Shown here: positions 45,001 to 57,336 of the stretch, one piece after another
Layout of the letters: every line of letters begins with the position of its first letter
Position numbering within the stretch: the stretch's first letter is position 1
From: Eudorina sp. 2006-703-Eu-15
Lineage: Eukaryota > Chlorophyta > Chlorophyceae > Chlamydomonadales > Volvocaceae
Assembly (NCBI GenBank): GCA_003117195.1
Contig: BDSI01000154.1
Span: forward strand, 124,001-188,000
Length of the DNA: 64,000 nt
Reading direction: 5' to 3'
The notes under the pieces: model-generated
The model's input: only the letters and a program-made list of their open reading frames with translations
Told to the model about the DNA's origin: nothing
Databases searched by the model: none
Position numbers and translations under genes: made by a program

Positions 45001-48000
45001 ACATTGTACCAACCCGGCGAGCGGGATACTGTAGCGTACTGTAGTTAAGAAGTATCTATCCCTCTTGACGGCTCGCGCGCACGTTCGTATGTTGGAGCCC
45101 CCAAAACAATCGGAAACATTCAAACAGTGGTGATGTTTGAGATAAACTGATAAACCGATGAAATGATGATGCGCACTGTCCACTTGCCCGTTCATAGTCT
45201 ATCTCAGCCGGCGCATTATCCATTCGGCCATGCCTTGTTTTACGCCGGCGCATTATCCATTCGGCCATCATTGTTTTACGCCGGCGCTCTATCCATTCAA
45301 CCATGCCTTGCTTTACGCGCTTTATCCATTCGGTGTAGCAGTCCGCTAGAAGGCGTAAATTAAGTGCCCACGCAATTCCCGACCCTGCAGATGTGTGCGC
45401 CGAGTCGGCATGCAATGCCACAGGATAAGGGGTCTTTACTTCAACTTATGCTTAGCCTTGCACTAAGGAAGCCGATCAGCCCTTGCACAATTAATGCCGT
45501 GGCATGACGGAGGTCAAGTTTGGGTGGATGTGGACTTTTCCCGGGTCCTGCGCCCCTACCACGTTGTTACGCCGATTGACTGAACCCTTGGTATGACTGA
45601 TCCATTTCAGTTATTTGCGGTGATTGTGAGTTGTTGTGTGATTCGGTTTCCCGTTTCCTTTGGTTTCGGGACTATCTAGGACGGTAGAGTGTCGTACTTG
45701 GTGCAGTCATGCGGCCTGACAACGTCACACCTGCACTACCGACAGACCGACCCACCTTCCTCTCGAAAAATCATCGGCAGGACCCCATATCCTCTTGCAG
45801 CATCAGTACGGCACCGTACTACCAAGACGTAGTGCGTCTACGACACATGCCGTACAATACACGGACCTATATAATATATATTTGACTCCTCATTCTCATC
45901 AAGGTCCTATGGCTTAATGGATAAAGCGCCGGTCTACGGGCAAGCGTACGATTAATCGTACAACGGTTCACCTAAATGGTGCACCTGCACGGGGAAACCG
46001 GAGATTCCAGGTTCGATCCCTGGTAGGATCGTTTTCTTGGAGTCAACATGAAAATACGTTTGCTGCATGACAGTGCCCTAAACTACTAATCGCTTCAACA
46101 TGTCACACATTTTCTTGGGTGAATAGACATTTGCTGCATGACAGTATCATTTTGTACACCCTCGCTGGAACATGTCACATGTTCCGCAACTATCGTCACC
46201 CCCCCCCCGTTGATTTGGATATAAGGACTGCTCGAAATTTCACCAATGGGTAGGGTGCGTGGTCCTCGAACCCTCGAACCAAGTTCACGACCACCACGAG
46301 GTACCTGGGCTGGGCACTCACGTGGCAGGCTGGCAGCCCAGTGCGGTGACCCAAGCCCCCCAGCACAGCACAGGCCAGCTCAGGCAGCGGCCGGGGCTCC
46401 GGATCCAGGATCCAGGGGGTAACGGAACCAAATGGGTCTTTGCCGACTGCACCAATGGCGACGCAATGGGGGCAGGTCAGCACCAAACGTCTGCGCACAC
46501 TCTTTTCGGATCCACCATACCTGGGCAGGAGTTTACCTTACCGCGTCTCTTTGCCAAACATCATACGGCAACCCCGACTCAGAAATGATATGTAATATCT
46601 CACATCAGGCAAGTTAGGTGAGACCGCGTCAAGATCCCCCTCTCTGACCATGCGCCCGTCCGTACGGTCGTCCGTACTGCCCCGTACAACCACCAACCAA
46701 CCTGGTGACGCATCCACCTCAGCGGTGGCGGCACGTCCACCCGAACGCCGCCCGCGATCCGCGAGTTGGGCTGCGACAGCTGCTCCCGGGTCCACAGGTA
46801 GCTGCGGGGTGGGGGGGTTGAGGGGAGGGGGTGCGGAGGGGCGGAGGGGCGGAGGGGCGGGAGAGGGACCGGGGGATTTAGGTAGGAGGTTGTAGACCTG
46901 GGGACATTGGTAGTGACGTTCATACTGTGGTGTCGAGGAAGCGGGAAAGGTAGACGGGGAGGGACGAGGGAGAGGGAGAGGCAGGCGGAGGGACCTCACC
47001 AGCGGCCTCACCAGCGGCCTCAGCGGGAGGGAGCGCGGGACCTGGCCGCCCCCACCCGGCGCGCTGGGGAGGCGGAGGCGGTAATGTGCTTTGCTTAAGC
47101 GGTCCTCCCGGGCCGCAACCTCAGTTGGTCACTGTTAGGGTTGCCGTGTCGGTGTGGCGGAGACCCGCCCCCCCGTGGCAAACAAGCAGTGACTACCGGT
47201 GAGGCCGTACACAACGCCGTACACAACGCCGTACCGCCCTGCGCATCCGGGTCCCCGGTCAGCCATCCTAGTTTTGAGGGTCCGGTGCGACATCCCACTC
47301 ACTGGTGCAATGATCCCATGTGAAGCCACTCGACCCGCGTCGCGTCCCCTTTCCTGCCCCCGGGGCCCGGGCCCCCGTCCTTCGTCTCAACGCCTTCCTT
47401 CCCTGACCCTCGGCAGGCCTTAGCCCAGCGTCCGACCCCTGGATCCAGGCCAACCGCACATCAACGGCCCCCGGATCCCACCGGGCTCCGAAGAACATCT
47501 TGGTGCGCTTGAGCGAGCCCCACGGGGCTGCAGCAGCCGTGGCGGCGGCGGCGGCGCCGCCGCCGCCGGCGGCCCAGGCCACGCCGCCGCCGGGCCCACC
47601 AGCGGCCGCGACGGCCGCGCCTCCGCCGGGGCCGGCGCTGTGGTGGTAGCAGTCCGGCGGCAGCAGCCCCCGACGGGCCATCTGGTCGGTGACGTCCGTC
47701 TGTGCCTCGATGCCGTACAGCTCGTCCTCCCGGAACAGCTGGGTGTACGTCACCACGCCCACGGGCAGGAGGCCGGGCGGCGGGCGCTCCAGGGGCGGGA
47801 ACAGCGCTGGCAAAGGCGGCGCGGAGGTTGGCGCGCCCGGCGCGACTCGCCGGTCCGGTGGCCTGTCGGACTGGGCGGCCCCCATTGCGGCGGCGACGAT
47901 GCTGCTGACGTTGCCGACGGAGGCAGCAACAGCGGCGGCGGCGGCGGCGGCGGGGGTAGCTGCGGCGGGGGCAGAGGCTGCGGCGGCGGAAGCGGGGGCA

Positions 48001-51000
48001 GCGCTGACAGGCCCTGTGCAGCCGGCTGCACTGGGGCTGTCCACACAAACAGCAGTTGACCCGCCTGCGCTCACCGCAGCCGCCGCCGCCGCCGCCATCA
48101 CGTCGTCAGCCATTCCAACGGCGCCGTCGTCGTCATCATCTTGGCGCCCGGTGGTGACGGTGACGCCGCCGGCCGCCGAATCGCGGATCAGTGACCCGAC
48201 GGCGACGCCAGCGCCCCCGGCCCCGCCGCCGTCGCTATCACCACAGCCCCGGCCCGCCGCCCCTGGCCGATCGCCGACGGCTTCCATAAGGCCCCCCAGT
48301 ACCTCCGCGACGGCCTCCAGCGCCGCCAGTTCGTCATCATCATCATCGGCGGCGGCGGCGGCGGCGGCCCGGCCGTCGCCGCCGCCGCCACCACCACCAC
48401 TGCCGGGCTCGGGCTCGCCACCGCCCGCCACTGCGCCACCGGCTGCTGTACAAACACCGCGAAGATCCCGCCCAGCGCCGCCGCCGTCATCCGCACAGCC
48501 TCCGCTGGCGGCAACCCTGACGGGTGATGCAGGTAATGCAGATGGTGGTAGTGGTGCTGGTTCCGGTGGTTCCGGTAAAAAAGGGCACGCGGCCTCCGGC
48601 CCGCCGTCGCGAGACCCCTTCGCTGCTGCGATCGCACTCGTCGTGCCCGCGGCGGGTGGCGGCGGCACCGCCGCCGCCGCCGCCGCCGCCGGTGTCGCCG
48701 CCGCCGGTGTTACGGCGCCGACATGAGCTGGTGATACCGCCGCTGCCCCCGGGTATGGCGCCGGCGGCGGCGGCCCCGCGGGTGTCGTCAGCCGCACACT
48801 CGCGGCAGCCGGGGGCGCAGCGGGCGGGGCGGGGCAGGTTCCCCCGCGGTGCGCAGGTACTGCAGCGTCAAGGGCGGCCTCGGGCCTGTCCCCTGACCCA
48901 TGGGTCGCTGGGTCTGCGAACACCTCAGCCGTCGGCTTGCCTGCGGCAACCAGCGCGGCACACACACACGCGCCAGTTGCCGGTGACGGCTGTCGGTCGG
49001 TACGGCACATCCGGTACGTACGGCCGCTGGAAGGAAGACCCTTCCTAGGCAAAACGCACCCCAAGACAGGCCTGTGCGGTGTTGTGCCTCCTGATGCCGT
49101 ACCTTGTTGCGTGTGCTCCAGGGGAGGGTGTGTACGGCAGAAGCGAGTGGGGCATATGCCAGCAGTCGCGGCACCGCGGGGTTTGGATTTTGCCCCTTCT
49201 GAGTCGGGGGAAGTACGGCAGTTGAGATCTGTTGATCCGGATAGGCCAGGGTGAGTGTCTCCGGAGCAGATCTCAACTGCCGTGCTCACCAACTTCCGTT
49301 GGCAAACCGCTGCTGAACAGCCCACCTTCCTTTGCATTATGTGCAACTTGCCATCTTATCCGGTCATTCCCCAGCCTCCTTCTCAAGGCCCTAGACCTCC
49401 CACCCCTGCCTCCCGGCCTGGCTGACCTTACCTCCTTGCTCCTCCCTGCCTCCCGGCCTGGCTGACCTTACCTCCTTGCTCCTCCCTGCCTCCAGGCCTG
49501 GCTGACCTTACCTCCTTGCTCCTCCCTGCCTCCCTGCCTTGCCTCCTAGCCCAGCCGCCCAGCCCAGCCGCCCAGCCCAGCCGCCCAGCCCCTCCAGGCC
49601 CCTCCCACCCTCCCAGTCACCCGCGATGCTCCAGTAGTCAGGCGGCAGCTCGTCCTCTAGGAAGAAGTATTCAGTACGACGAAAGACACGACCGTCGGAC
49701 GAGCGTACGACAGTGGTCCGCGGCTGCAGGTGGTACGTGAAGCTGTCCCGGGTGCCGATGAGGTAGAGCGGCCAGGGGAACGAACCCAGACCCGCCGTTG
49801 CCGCTGACGGCAGCGGCGGCGCCGCCGCCGCCGCTGCCATCGCCGACGCCACCGCCGTCGCTGCCGCCGCCGCCGCCGCCGCTGGTGTCTGCAACGCTGA
49901 TCTCGCTGCCCCTGCCCTTTCCCCAACCAACGCCCCCATGCAGCCTGGCGCCCGTTGGCCCGCCGATCCTTCCGCGGCTGCTGGTGCTGCTGCTGGTGCT
50001 GCCGCTGCTGCCTCAGCTGGCTCCGCCGCCTCCGCCGCGGCCACGCACGGCGCTCCTCCAGTGGGCTCAGTGCCTCTCGGCGGTCCCGCCTCCGCCTCCG
50101 CCCACGTCCCGCGCACCCCCTCGGTTGGCGATGGCAACGCTCCGAAACCACCGCCGTCTGGACAGGATGCAGCAGCTGCTGCTGCTACTGTTGTTGCTGC
50201 TGCGGCTGCTGTAGTTGCGCTTGCCATGTGTTGCGCAGTTCCGGTAGCCCCCCCCGCCGCTGGACACGTCGCGCAAGAGGGCGGCGTCGAGACCGCTGCT
50301 GCTGCTGGCGCATTCGGCACTGACGCCGACGAGGAGCAACGGTGGGGTGTCCCAACGCAGCCCCGCGCAACGGCCCCTGGCGCCGACGTCGTCGTCGTCG
50401 GCGGCGGCGCTGCGGCGGCGGCGGCGGCGGCGGCCGCGGGCGGCGGCGCCGCCGTCGGCAGCGCGCGCAGTCGCGCTGCCCCTCCCGCCCCACCCGCCGA
50501 CGCGAGGGCGGAGAAAGCGGCGGTCATGACAAGCAGCGCCGGCAGGCCCCCCGGGATGTGGACCTCCCCTGGAGCCCCCGTGGGCCCTGGGCCGCCGCCG
50601 TCCGCGGCTCCGAAACCCCCAAACGAACCCGAGGCCGGATGGTCTGCATGGGCGACCCGGCTCCGGAGCCGGGCCAGCGGGTGGAGGAGCGGATGGGACG
50701 AGGAGGCAGCCGCCGCGGAGGTACTGCTGCCGGTGCCGTCCGGCGCGGCCGGCGCCGCCTGCGGAGCGGTGGCGGCGGTGGCGGTGCGACCAGTGGTGGC
50801 AGGCGCGGTGGCGGCTGCCAGGTCCAGGGCGGCGCGAAGCGCCGTCGCTGCCGCCGCTGCCGCTGCCGCGGATGCGGCGGAGGGCAGCGGCGGCAGCTGC
50901 AGTTGCCGGCCGGGTGGCGGCGGCGGCGGTGACGGCGGTTGTGCCGAGGGGTAGTGTGGCGATGGGGCGGGCGCGGGACGGCCGGGTGCCGGGTCACCGG

Positions 51001-53083
51001 GCGGCCGCGAGGCGGCGGCGGCGGCGGTGACGGCGGCCCTCAGGAGTACGGCCCAGGACTGCAACAGCGACGGCAGCGCGGGCTGCTGCTGCTGCGGCGG
51101 CGACAGAGGCGGAGCTTTTGGCGGCGGCGGCGGCGGCGGCGCCAGCACGGGCAGCAAAGATGTGGATGGCAGCTGCTGCCCAGCAGCCTGCTGGAAAGGG
51201 GACTTCACTGACGGCAGCCAGGGCGTCGGCGACAGCAGCGGCGGCGGCGGCGGCTTGATGGGTTGCGGCGTCGCAGGCGCAGCGAGTGCCGGCGCTCCTC
51301 CCGCCGTCGGCGCCGCCGCCAACGACGACGCCGACGCTGACGACGACGACGACGACGACGACGGCGCCGACGGCGCCTCCGCAGCCGGCAGAGTAGCTGC
51401 CGGCGGCGGCGGCGGCGCTGACGTGGACGCCGCGCTCGAAAGCTGTCGTACAACCAGGCGTTGCTCCTGCTGTCTGGACGCTGACGGCTCAGCCTCCCCG
51501 CCCGCTGCTCCTCCTCCGCCGGTCGGGCCCGGTTGGTCTCCCGCGGTGGGGGTGGGGGTAGCGGTGGAGGTGGAGGTGACGGGGGTGGTGGCGGTGGCGG
51601 TGGTGGCCCAACGGCTGCTTCCGCTGCTGGCGGGCCAAGCTCGTACGGCATCCGCCGCCGCCGGCGCCACGTCCGCCGCCGGCATGGCCAGGCACGACCC
51701 GGCGGCGGACATCGCCGTCACCGTCGCCGTCGCCGTCGTCGTCGTCGTCGGCGGCAGTTGGGCCGGCGCCATACCACTACTGCTAGAGGGAGACGGGGCG
51801 GTCGTGGCTGCGGTCACGGTCACGCCGGCGGCCGCGCCCGGTGGCGAGATGTGCGCGGGTGGAGGTGGAGGTGAGGGTGGCGACGAAAATGATGGCCCGG
51901 AGGGCCGCAGCCGCGGCGGCCCCAGCGCTGGCGTCTCCGGCGCCGTTTGGGTTGCCGCCTCCGCCGCCTCCGCCGCCTCCGCCGCCGCGCTGCCCGCTAC
52001 TGCGGGCTCCTCCCAGCTAGATGGGTGAGCACCGACAGACATTAACCCCAACGACGAAGGAAATTGCGACGAAGACGAAGACGAAGACGGAGCACGGCCG
52101 GCACCGCCCCCGCCGGCGTCGTCGCGGCCTGCAGCGTCCTCCGCCGCGCCGCCGGCGCCGCCGGCGTCGGCGGCGCCGCCGGCGCCACGGCTTGCCGCCA
52201 CAGCAGCAGCTGGCGACGCTGGCGGCGCCGACCCGGGTGCTGGTGCTGGTACGGATGATGCTGATGCTGATGACGAAGATGAAGATGGTGTACGGGCACT
52301 GTACGGGAGCTGAGCTGGCGTCCCCACGCTGGAGATTGCAGGTGCGGCAGCAGCAGCAGCAGCAGCGGGGAAGCCAGGGCCCGGGGCCGGGGGAGGAGGA
52401 GGGGGACCCATGTCCGGCCGGGGTGCTGAAAGCGCCGCCGACGCTACAGACTGCTGGTATGCTGCTGCCAGCTGCAGCAGCAAGAGTGATTGCTGCTGCT
52501 GCTGGTGCTGCAGCAAGAGTGACTGCTGCTGCTGCTGCTGCTGCTGCCGCTGCTGCTCATTCTCAACCGCAGGCGCGGCAGCAGCAGCGGCGGCGCCGCC
52601 GCCGCCGAAAAAGGCCACCAGCCCGGCGCAGTGCCGTACAAGTGATTCGTGGTTCCATTTGTTAAAGGCGTCATGCAGCCGGCGCTCCACCGACTGTACG
52701 GCAGTGTACAGCAGGTCACGGCCGGGCTTGCTGGTACGGCGCCACATCTGCTCGTCCACGTACAGCTCCAGCCGGCAGCAGTAGCTGTACAGCTTGAGGG
52801 CCTTGGAGGCGGCAGCGGCGGAGGCGCCTCCGCCGCCTCCACCGCTTCCGAGAGCAGTAGCAGCGTGCTTGGCGGGCGCGCCGGCCCCCGCGCTTGAGTA
52901 CGGCACTGACGAGATCTGTCGTACAGGATAGCCGCCAAGCGCCCTCGCCACCGCTGTCCCCGCGGCGCCGGTGGCCGCAGCAGCAGCCGAACTTGCCGCT
53001 CCTGCTGTTGCTGCAGCTGCTGCAGCTACTGCTGCGGGTGTCGACGCCGATGCGGACCCAGCGCCGAGGTCAACGGACCCTTT

Positions 53084-53123
<40 letters not shown>

Positions 53124-53200
53124 GCGGGCGCACCACCGGTAGGATCCGTCCCCGCGACCAACCCAGCGACCCCCGTCGGCGTCTCTGCCGCCGCCGCTGC

Positions 53201-53267
<67 letters not shown>

Positions 53268-54463
53268 AGCAGCCCACCCGCGCCCCGTCCCGCGACCGCC
53301 TGCGGCGACCGGGGCCGCCCCGGGCCGCCGCCCCGCCCGGCCACCGACGGCCCCCCGTCAACCTCCATCTCCACGTTGCCTCCTTTGCCGCCCCCCACGT
53401 CCTCCCGGCCGCCGGCAGTCCCCGCCAGCGCCGCTGCTGCCGCCGCATCCGCCCCGGGGTCCCTGTCCGCGGCCGCCTTTACCTCCTCCACATCCATGCT
53501 CGCCACGTCGTCCTCCTCCCCCGCCTCCTCCTCCTCCCCCTCCTCGCGCTCCTCCTCCTCCAACTCCTCCTCGCGTTCCTGACGCTTCTGGCCCTCCTCG
53601 CCGTCCTCCTCCTCCTCCTCGCCGTCCTCCTCCTCCTCCTCCTCGTCCTCCTCCTCCTCGTCCTCCGCCATCGGGCGCTGCCCTCGCTCTCCCACGTCCT
53701 GCTGCCCCCCCGGTGCGGCCGACAAGCCCTGCGCTGCGAGCTCCGTGTCTTCAGTCTCCGAAACCGCTGGATCCAGGTAGTCATTCGGTTGATCCTGATC
53801 CTGGATCGCGGCCCCCATCATCACGTCTGGAACCACTGCCGCCTCTGAATGCCTCCGCTCCTCCTCCTGCTCCTCCTGCTGCTCCTCCTCCTGCTCTGAC
53901 AGGGACAGGGACAGGGCCTCTGCGGCCTGCCCCACCGGGGAGCTTCCCATCACCTCCCTCGCCCGCACCTCCACCTCGGCTGCCAACTCGGCTGCCACCT
54001 CGGCTGCCACCTCCGCCTCTGCCGTCTCCATCTGCGTCTCCCCCGCCTCGACCTCGGGCGCCGTCTGACCGCCGGCGGGCGCCGCCGCCCCACATGTCCC
54101 GCTGGGCGGCGGCCCTGATCGACCCTCAGCCGGCCCCCTGGAGCCAACATTTCCCCGACCATCCTCCTCCGCCGCCGCCGCCACCAGCTGGCGACAAGCC
54201 GCTGCAGCCTCGCCTCCTCCCAACTTGAACCCACGTGCGCCAGCACCGATGCCGCCAACGCCTCCCCGGCTTCCACCATCGCCGCCACCGTCGCGGCAGA
54301 CCTCCATTGCCACCGCCGCCGCCGCCGCCCCCGCTGCCGCCCCGCCAGTCGTGTCGCTCCAGGGGGGCCGTGGTGACGCCCCGCCGTCAGGTGCTGCTGG
54401 GGGTCCCTGGGTCGACCCTGGTGCGGCCGATGCTGCGACTCCAGGGAGAGCGCCGGCGGCCGT

Positions 54464-54496
<33 letters not shown>

Positions 54497-57303
54497 AGCG
54501 TAGGCGGTCATGGAGCGCCGCCAGCTCCGGGCCGAGCTGCGCGCGGCGGCGGGCGAGATGGCTGCTCGGGCGGGGAACACCGGCGGCACCAGCGGCGCAG
54601 AGTACGGCACTGTACGACTGCACGACAGAGACGGCTGCGCAGCTCTCGCCTTGGTAGCGGGCAGGTCTGCCGCCGGACCTGTGCTGGCGGCCGCGGTGGC
54701 AGCTGCCGTCGCCGCCGCCGCCGCTGCCGGCGGCCCTGGCGGCGACCCACGGGTCAATGGCGACGCGGCGGTCGCGCGTGTCGGCCCGTGGGTCGGCGCC
54801 GCTACCCCGTCACGCCGTCCCGCGCTGGCTGCTGTACAGTCTCTTCCGGTGGCGGCCACAGCCTGCGCTGCCCCTGGAGCGGCATCCAATGTACGGAGAT
54901 CCTGACCAGTGGATGGTAGGGGCGGCAGGGGTGGGGGAGATGTAGTGCAGGATGGGTTGCAAACAAGGGCGGGCGGGAAGGCGTCCGCGGCACCCGGACC
55001 TCCGCCGGTACTCTCGCCGCCATCGCCGCCGCCGCCAACGCTTGCAGCCGCAGCGGCGCCTGCAGCACTCCCACCACTAGGCCCGTCTGCTCCTGCCGCT
55101 CCTGCTCCTGCCGCTTCTGCTACTGCCGCTTCTGCTACTGCTGCCCCTGCTCCTGCTCCTGCCGCTCCTGCTACTGCTGCCGGAAGTGAGCGCGCGGCTG
55201 CACCAGCAGCGTCGGCACAAGCAGCAGAGGTGCCACCACCACTACCGCCTCCGGAACCGCCACCGCCGCGGCCGCCCGGCGTCTGAAAGCGAGCAGGCGC
55301 AACGGCGGTGGCGGTGGCGGTGGCAGCCCTCGCGGGTCGGAGCAGCGGCAGCAGGCCCCTCGCCTCCAGGGCCTTATGAGCGGCCTGGAAGGGGTACGTG
55401 CCCCCCACCCCCTTGCGGACAAGGATGCCAAGCTGCGGGGGGCCAGGCGCGTCGTGCAAACACGGTACGGCGGGGCGTAAGGAGGTGCAGTACGGCAGCC
55501 AGGGGGCGCTTGGGCGCGCGAGGTTGATCCGGGAACCGAAACCGCGGCGCACACCAACGATGTGCCGTACGAGGTGCAGCACCCGGATAGCGAACGTCAA
55601 AAGCAAAAGCCAGCCCAGAATGACCGGGGCGCAGGAAGGTTGCTGGGCGGGCCGGTGTGTGACGGCAACAGATGCGGAGCACAACCCGGCAATGACCCGC
55701 CCCGGCCTCAAAGTCATCAATTTACTACCCCCAACCCCCCCGCCTCACGCCCACCACTACAAACCCCACTACTACCCCCACCCCCACCCCCACCACTACC
55801 ACCACCTCCACCTCCCCCAGGAATCCCCCCCACCCCCACCCCTCCCCCCCACCTGCACATTGCTGCCCTCCACGGAGCACCCGGGTCCTTCCGGGACCAG
55901 CCCCGACCCGGGCTCCGCCAGGGGGGGCATCCCGCCGCTGTAGGAGACGCTGGCTCCCGCCGCCACCCCCGGATCAGGGCCGATATCCGGGAGTCGATTC
56001 CGGGGGGAGGCGCCTGAGGGAGCCACCGCCTCCTCCGCCGCCGCCCCCTCCGCCGCACTCGCCACCGCCGCCTGGCCCTGCTGCTGCTGCTGCGGGGCCG
56101 GCTGCTGCTGCGGGGCCGGCTGCTGCCGCGCTTGTGCCTGCTGTAGCAATGACGACGGCTGCGACGACGACGGCTGTGGCTCCGCGCTGCGGCAGGGCCT
56201 CAGCGTCTGTCCGTCCCAGTGGTAGTGCAGCACTACGAACACGTGGTCTCGGAGCTCGGGGAGCACGTCGGGGAGCGCTGGCGGCAGGACGGCAGGGGAA
56301 AGGGGTCCGACGTCACAGGTGGCGGGCATGGCAAGATGGGGGCCCAGGGCGGGACCGGTTGGGTCGTTGGGTCGTTTGGGTCGTAGGATCGTTGGGGTCG
56401 CTGGGGTCGTTGGCCCCCGGGTCGGCGCCCAACAGGCCCCGGCGGGTCCTGGACGGCCACCCGCCAGCGCTGTCCCGGGAGGTGGTTGTCTTCCAGCAGT
56501 GGATAAGGAGCTGGAAACACCGCCGGCGCGCCGGTCAGGCTTTCGAGCCGCACATTCCCCTCTGCCGGGTATCCAGGTTTCTCCTAGTTTTGGTTTGGGT
56601 TTTGGTTTTGGTTTTTGACCCCTTCCCCCCTCCCGCCAGCCAGCCAGCCAGTCCGCGCAGCGCCCCGGGGACCCCGGTCGCTCTCCTCACAGAGCGGCAA
56701 CTTGCATGTGCTGGTGGCCAGCCCCACCCCCAAGGGTCGCCGTACCTTTACTGTCGTACATCACGCCGCCCATGGCCGCCAGCAGCGCCCTCCGCCGGGG
56801 GCCCCCCAGCAGGTACTCCCGCACCGAGTTCTCCGCCCGCCACGGCATCACCGCCACGGCTGTGCCCTGTGCGTGTGGCAGGAGGGGCCGTCTTCGTCAA
56901 TGACAACATCGGCGGTTATCGGTTATCGGTTGTCCTTTTGCGGCTTCGCTGTCTTTATGGACAAAGAGGGGGTGGGGGGCGTTCCAAGCAGGGCTGGCGG
57001 CTTGGACGTCCCGCCTGGCACAGGAGGCGGCATCACCGGGGGACACGGCATCCCACGCAGTCCCCATGTCCCCACCCGCCCAGGTGACGAGAGACCGGGT
57101 GAAGGCCACCAGGCTTTGATGGACAAGTGCTGAGCCGACGGAACTTTGCCGACGGAACTCCTTGTTCCGTCTTCCTTGTATGGCGGCCAGCTCTGATTAG
57201 GCCCCGAACCCGCCACCGCAGCTTGCAGCCACCGCCCCCATGGTCCCGACCTCCTCCTCCTCCTCCTCCTCCTGCAGGCAAGCGCTGAGAGACCGCTGCC
57301 GGC

Positions 57304-57336
<33 letters not shown>

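Larger units (their letters stand above)
44020..46701 (-). other. Intron of the ALKBH5-PHD gene carrying a nested tRNA and repeats
   Basis: This 2.7-kb intron splits the dioxygenase domain between MRHQ and VESP; the protein aligns with ALKBH5 without a gap across it. It contains a retroposon-like R1 copy (44085-44305, minus), an R2 copy (44598-44695, plus), a 37-base tandem repeat (45207-45333) and an oppositely transcribed tRNA-Arg gene (45903-46031). It is clearly AT-richer than the exons. I see no other coding sequence in it. Confidence 0.75.
42230..46801 (-). other. ALKBH5-like dioxygenase domain, four core exons
   Basis: Exons 46801-46702, 44019-43924, 42966-42833 and 42365-42230, preceded by the end of the 47437 exon (MFFGARWDP), reproduce the ALKBH5 core without gaps as I recall it: IIPGGFVDSIALNLYHDG, HFDDAARFRRPIYSL, RLFSDSRLSFG, VPMPRGCVTVLE, SYAANGVKHCVRP, ALILR. 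HxD (H-F-D) plus the later His of KHC supply the iron triad. The Arg ending ALILR fits the second Arg of the AlkB R-x5-R motif; the first appears replaced by Ser. AlkB enzymes remove methyl groups from nucleic acids, and the ALKBH5 branch acts on m6A in RNA. Actual activity is inferred. Confidence 0.88.

Noticed and set aside
52800..53300. Plus-strand Ala-rich ORFs over the giant exon
   Set aside because: They arise from GCC/GCA runs read backwards; the minus-strand frame is open for 5.8 kb and fits both junctions.
55433..55720. Upstream extension of the giant exon to an ATG at 55720, with a hydrophobic stretch resembling a membrane helix
   Set aside because: A good acceptor at 55434-55433 followed by LGILVRKGVGGTYPFQ joins in phase with the exon ending 55853; the extension has poor codon bias.
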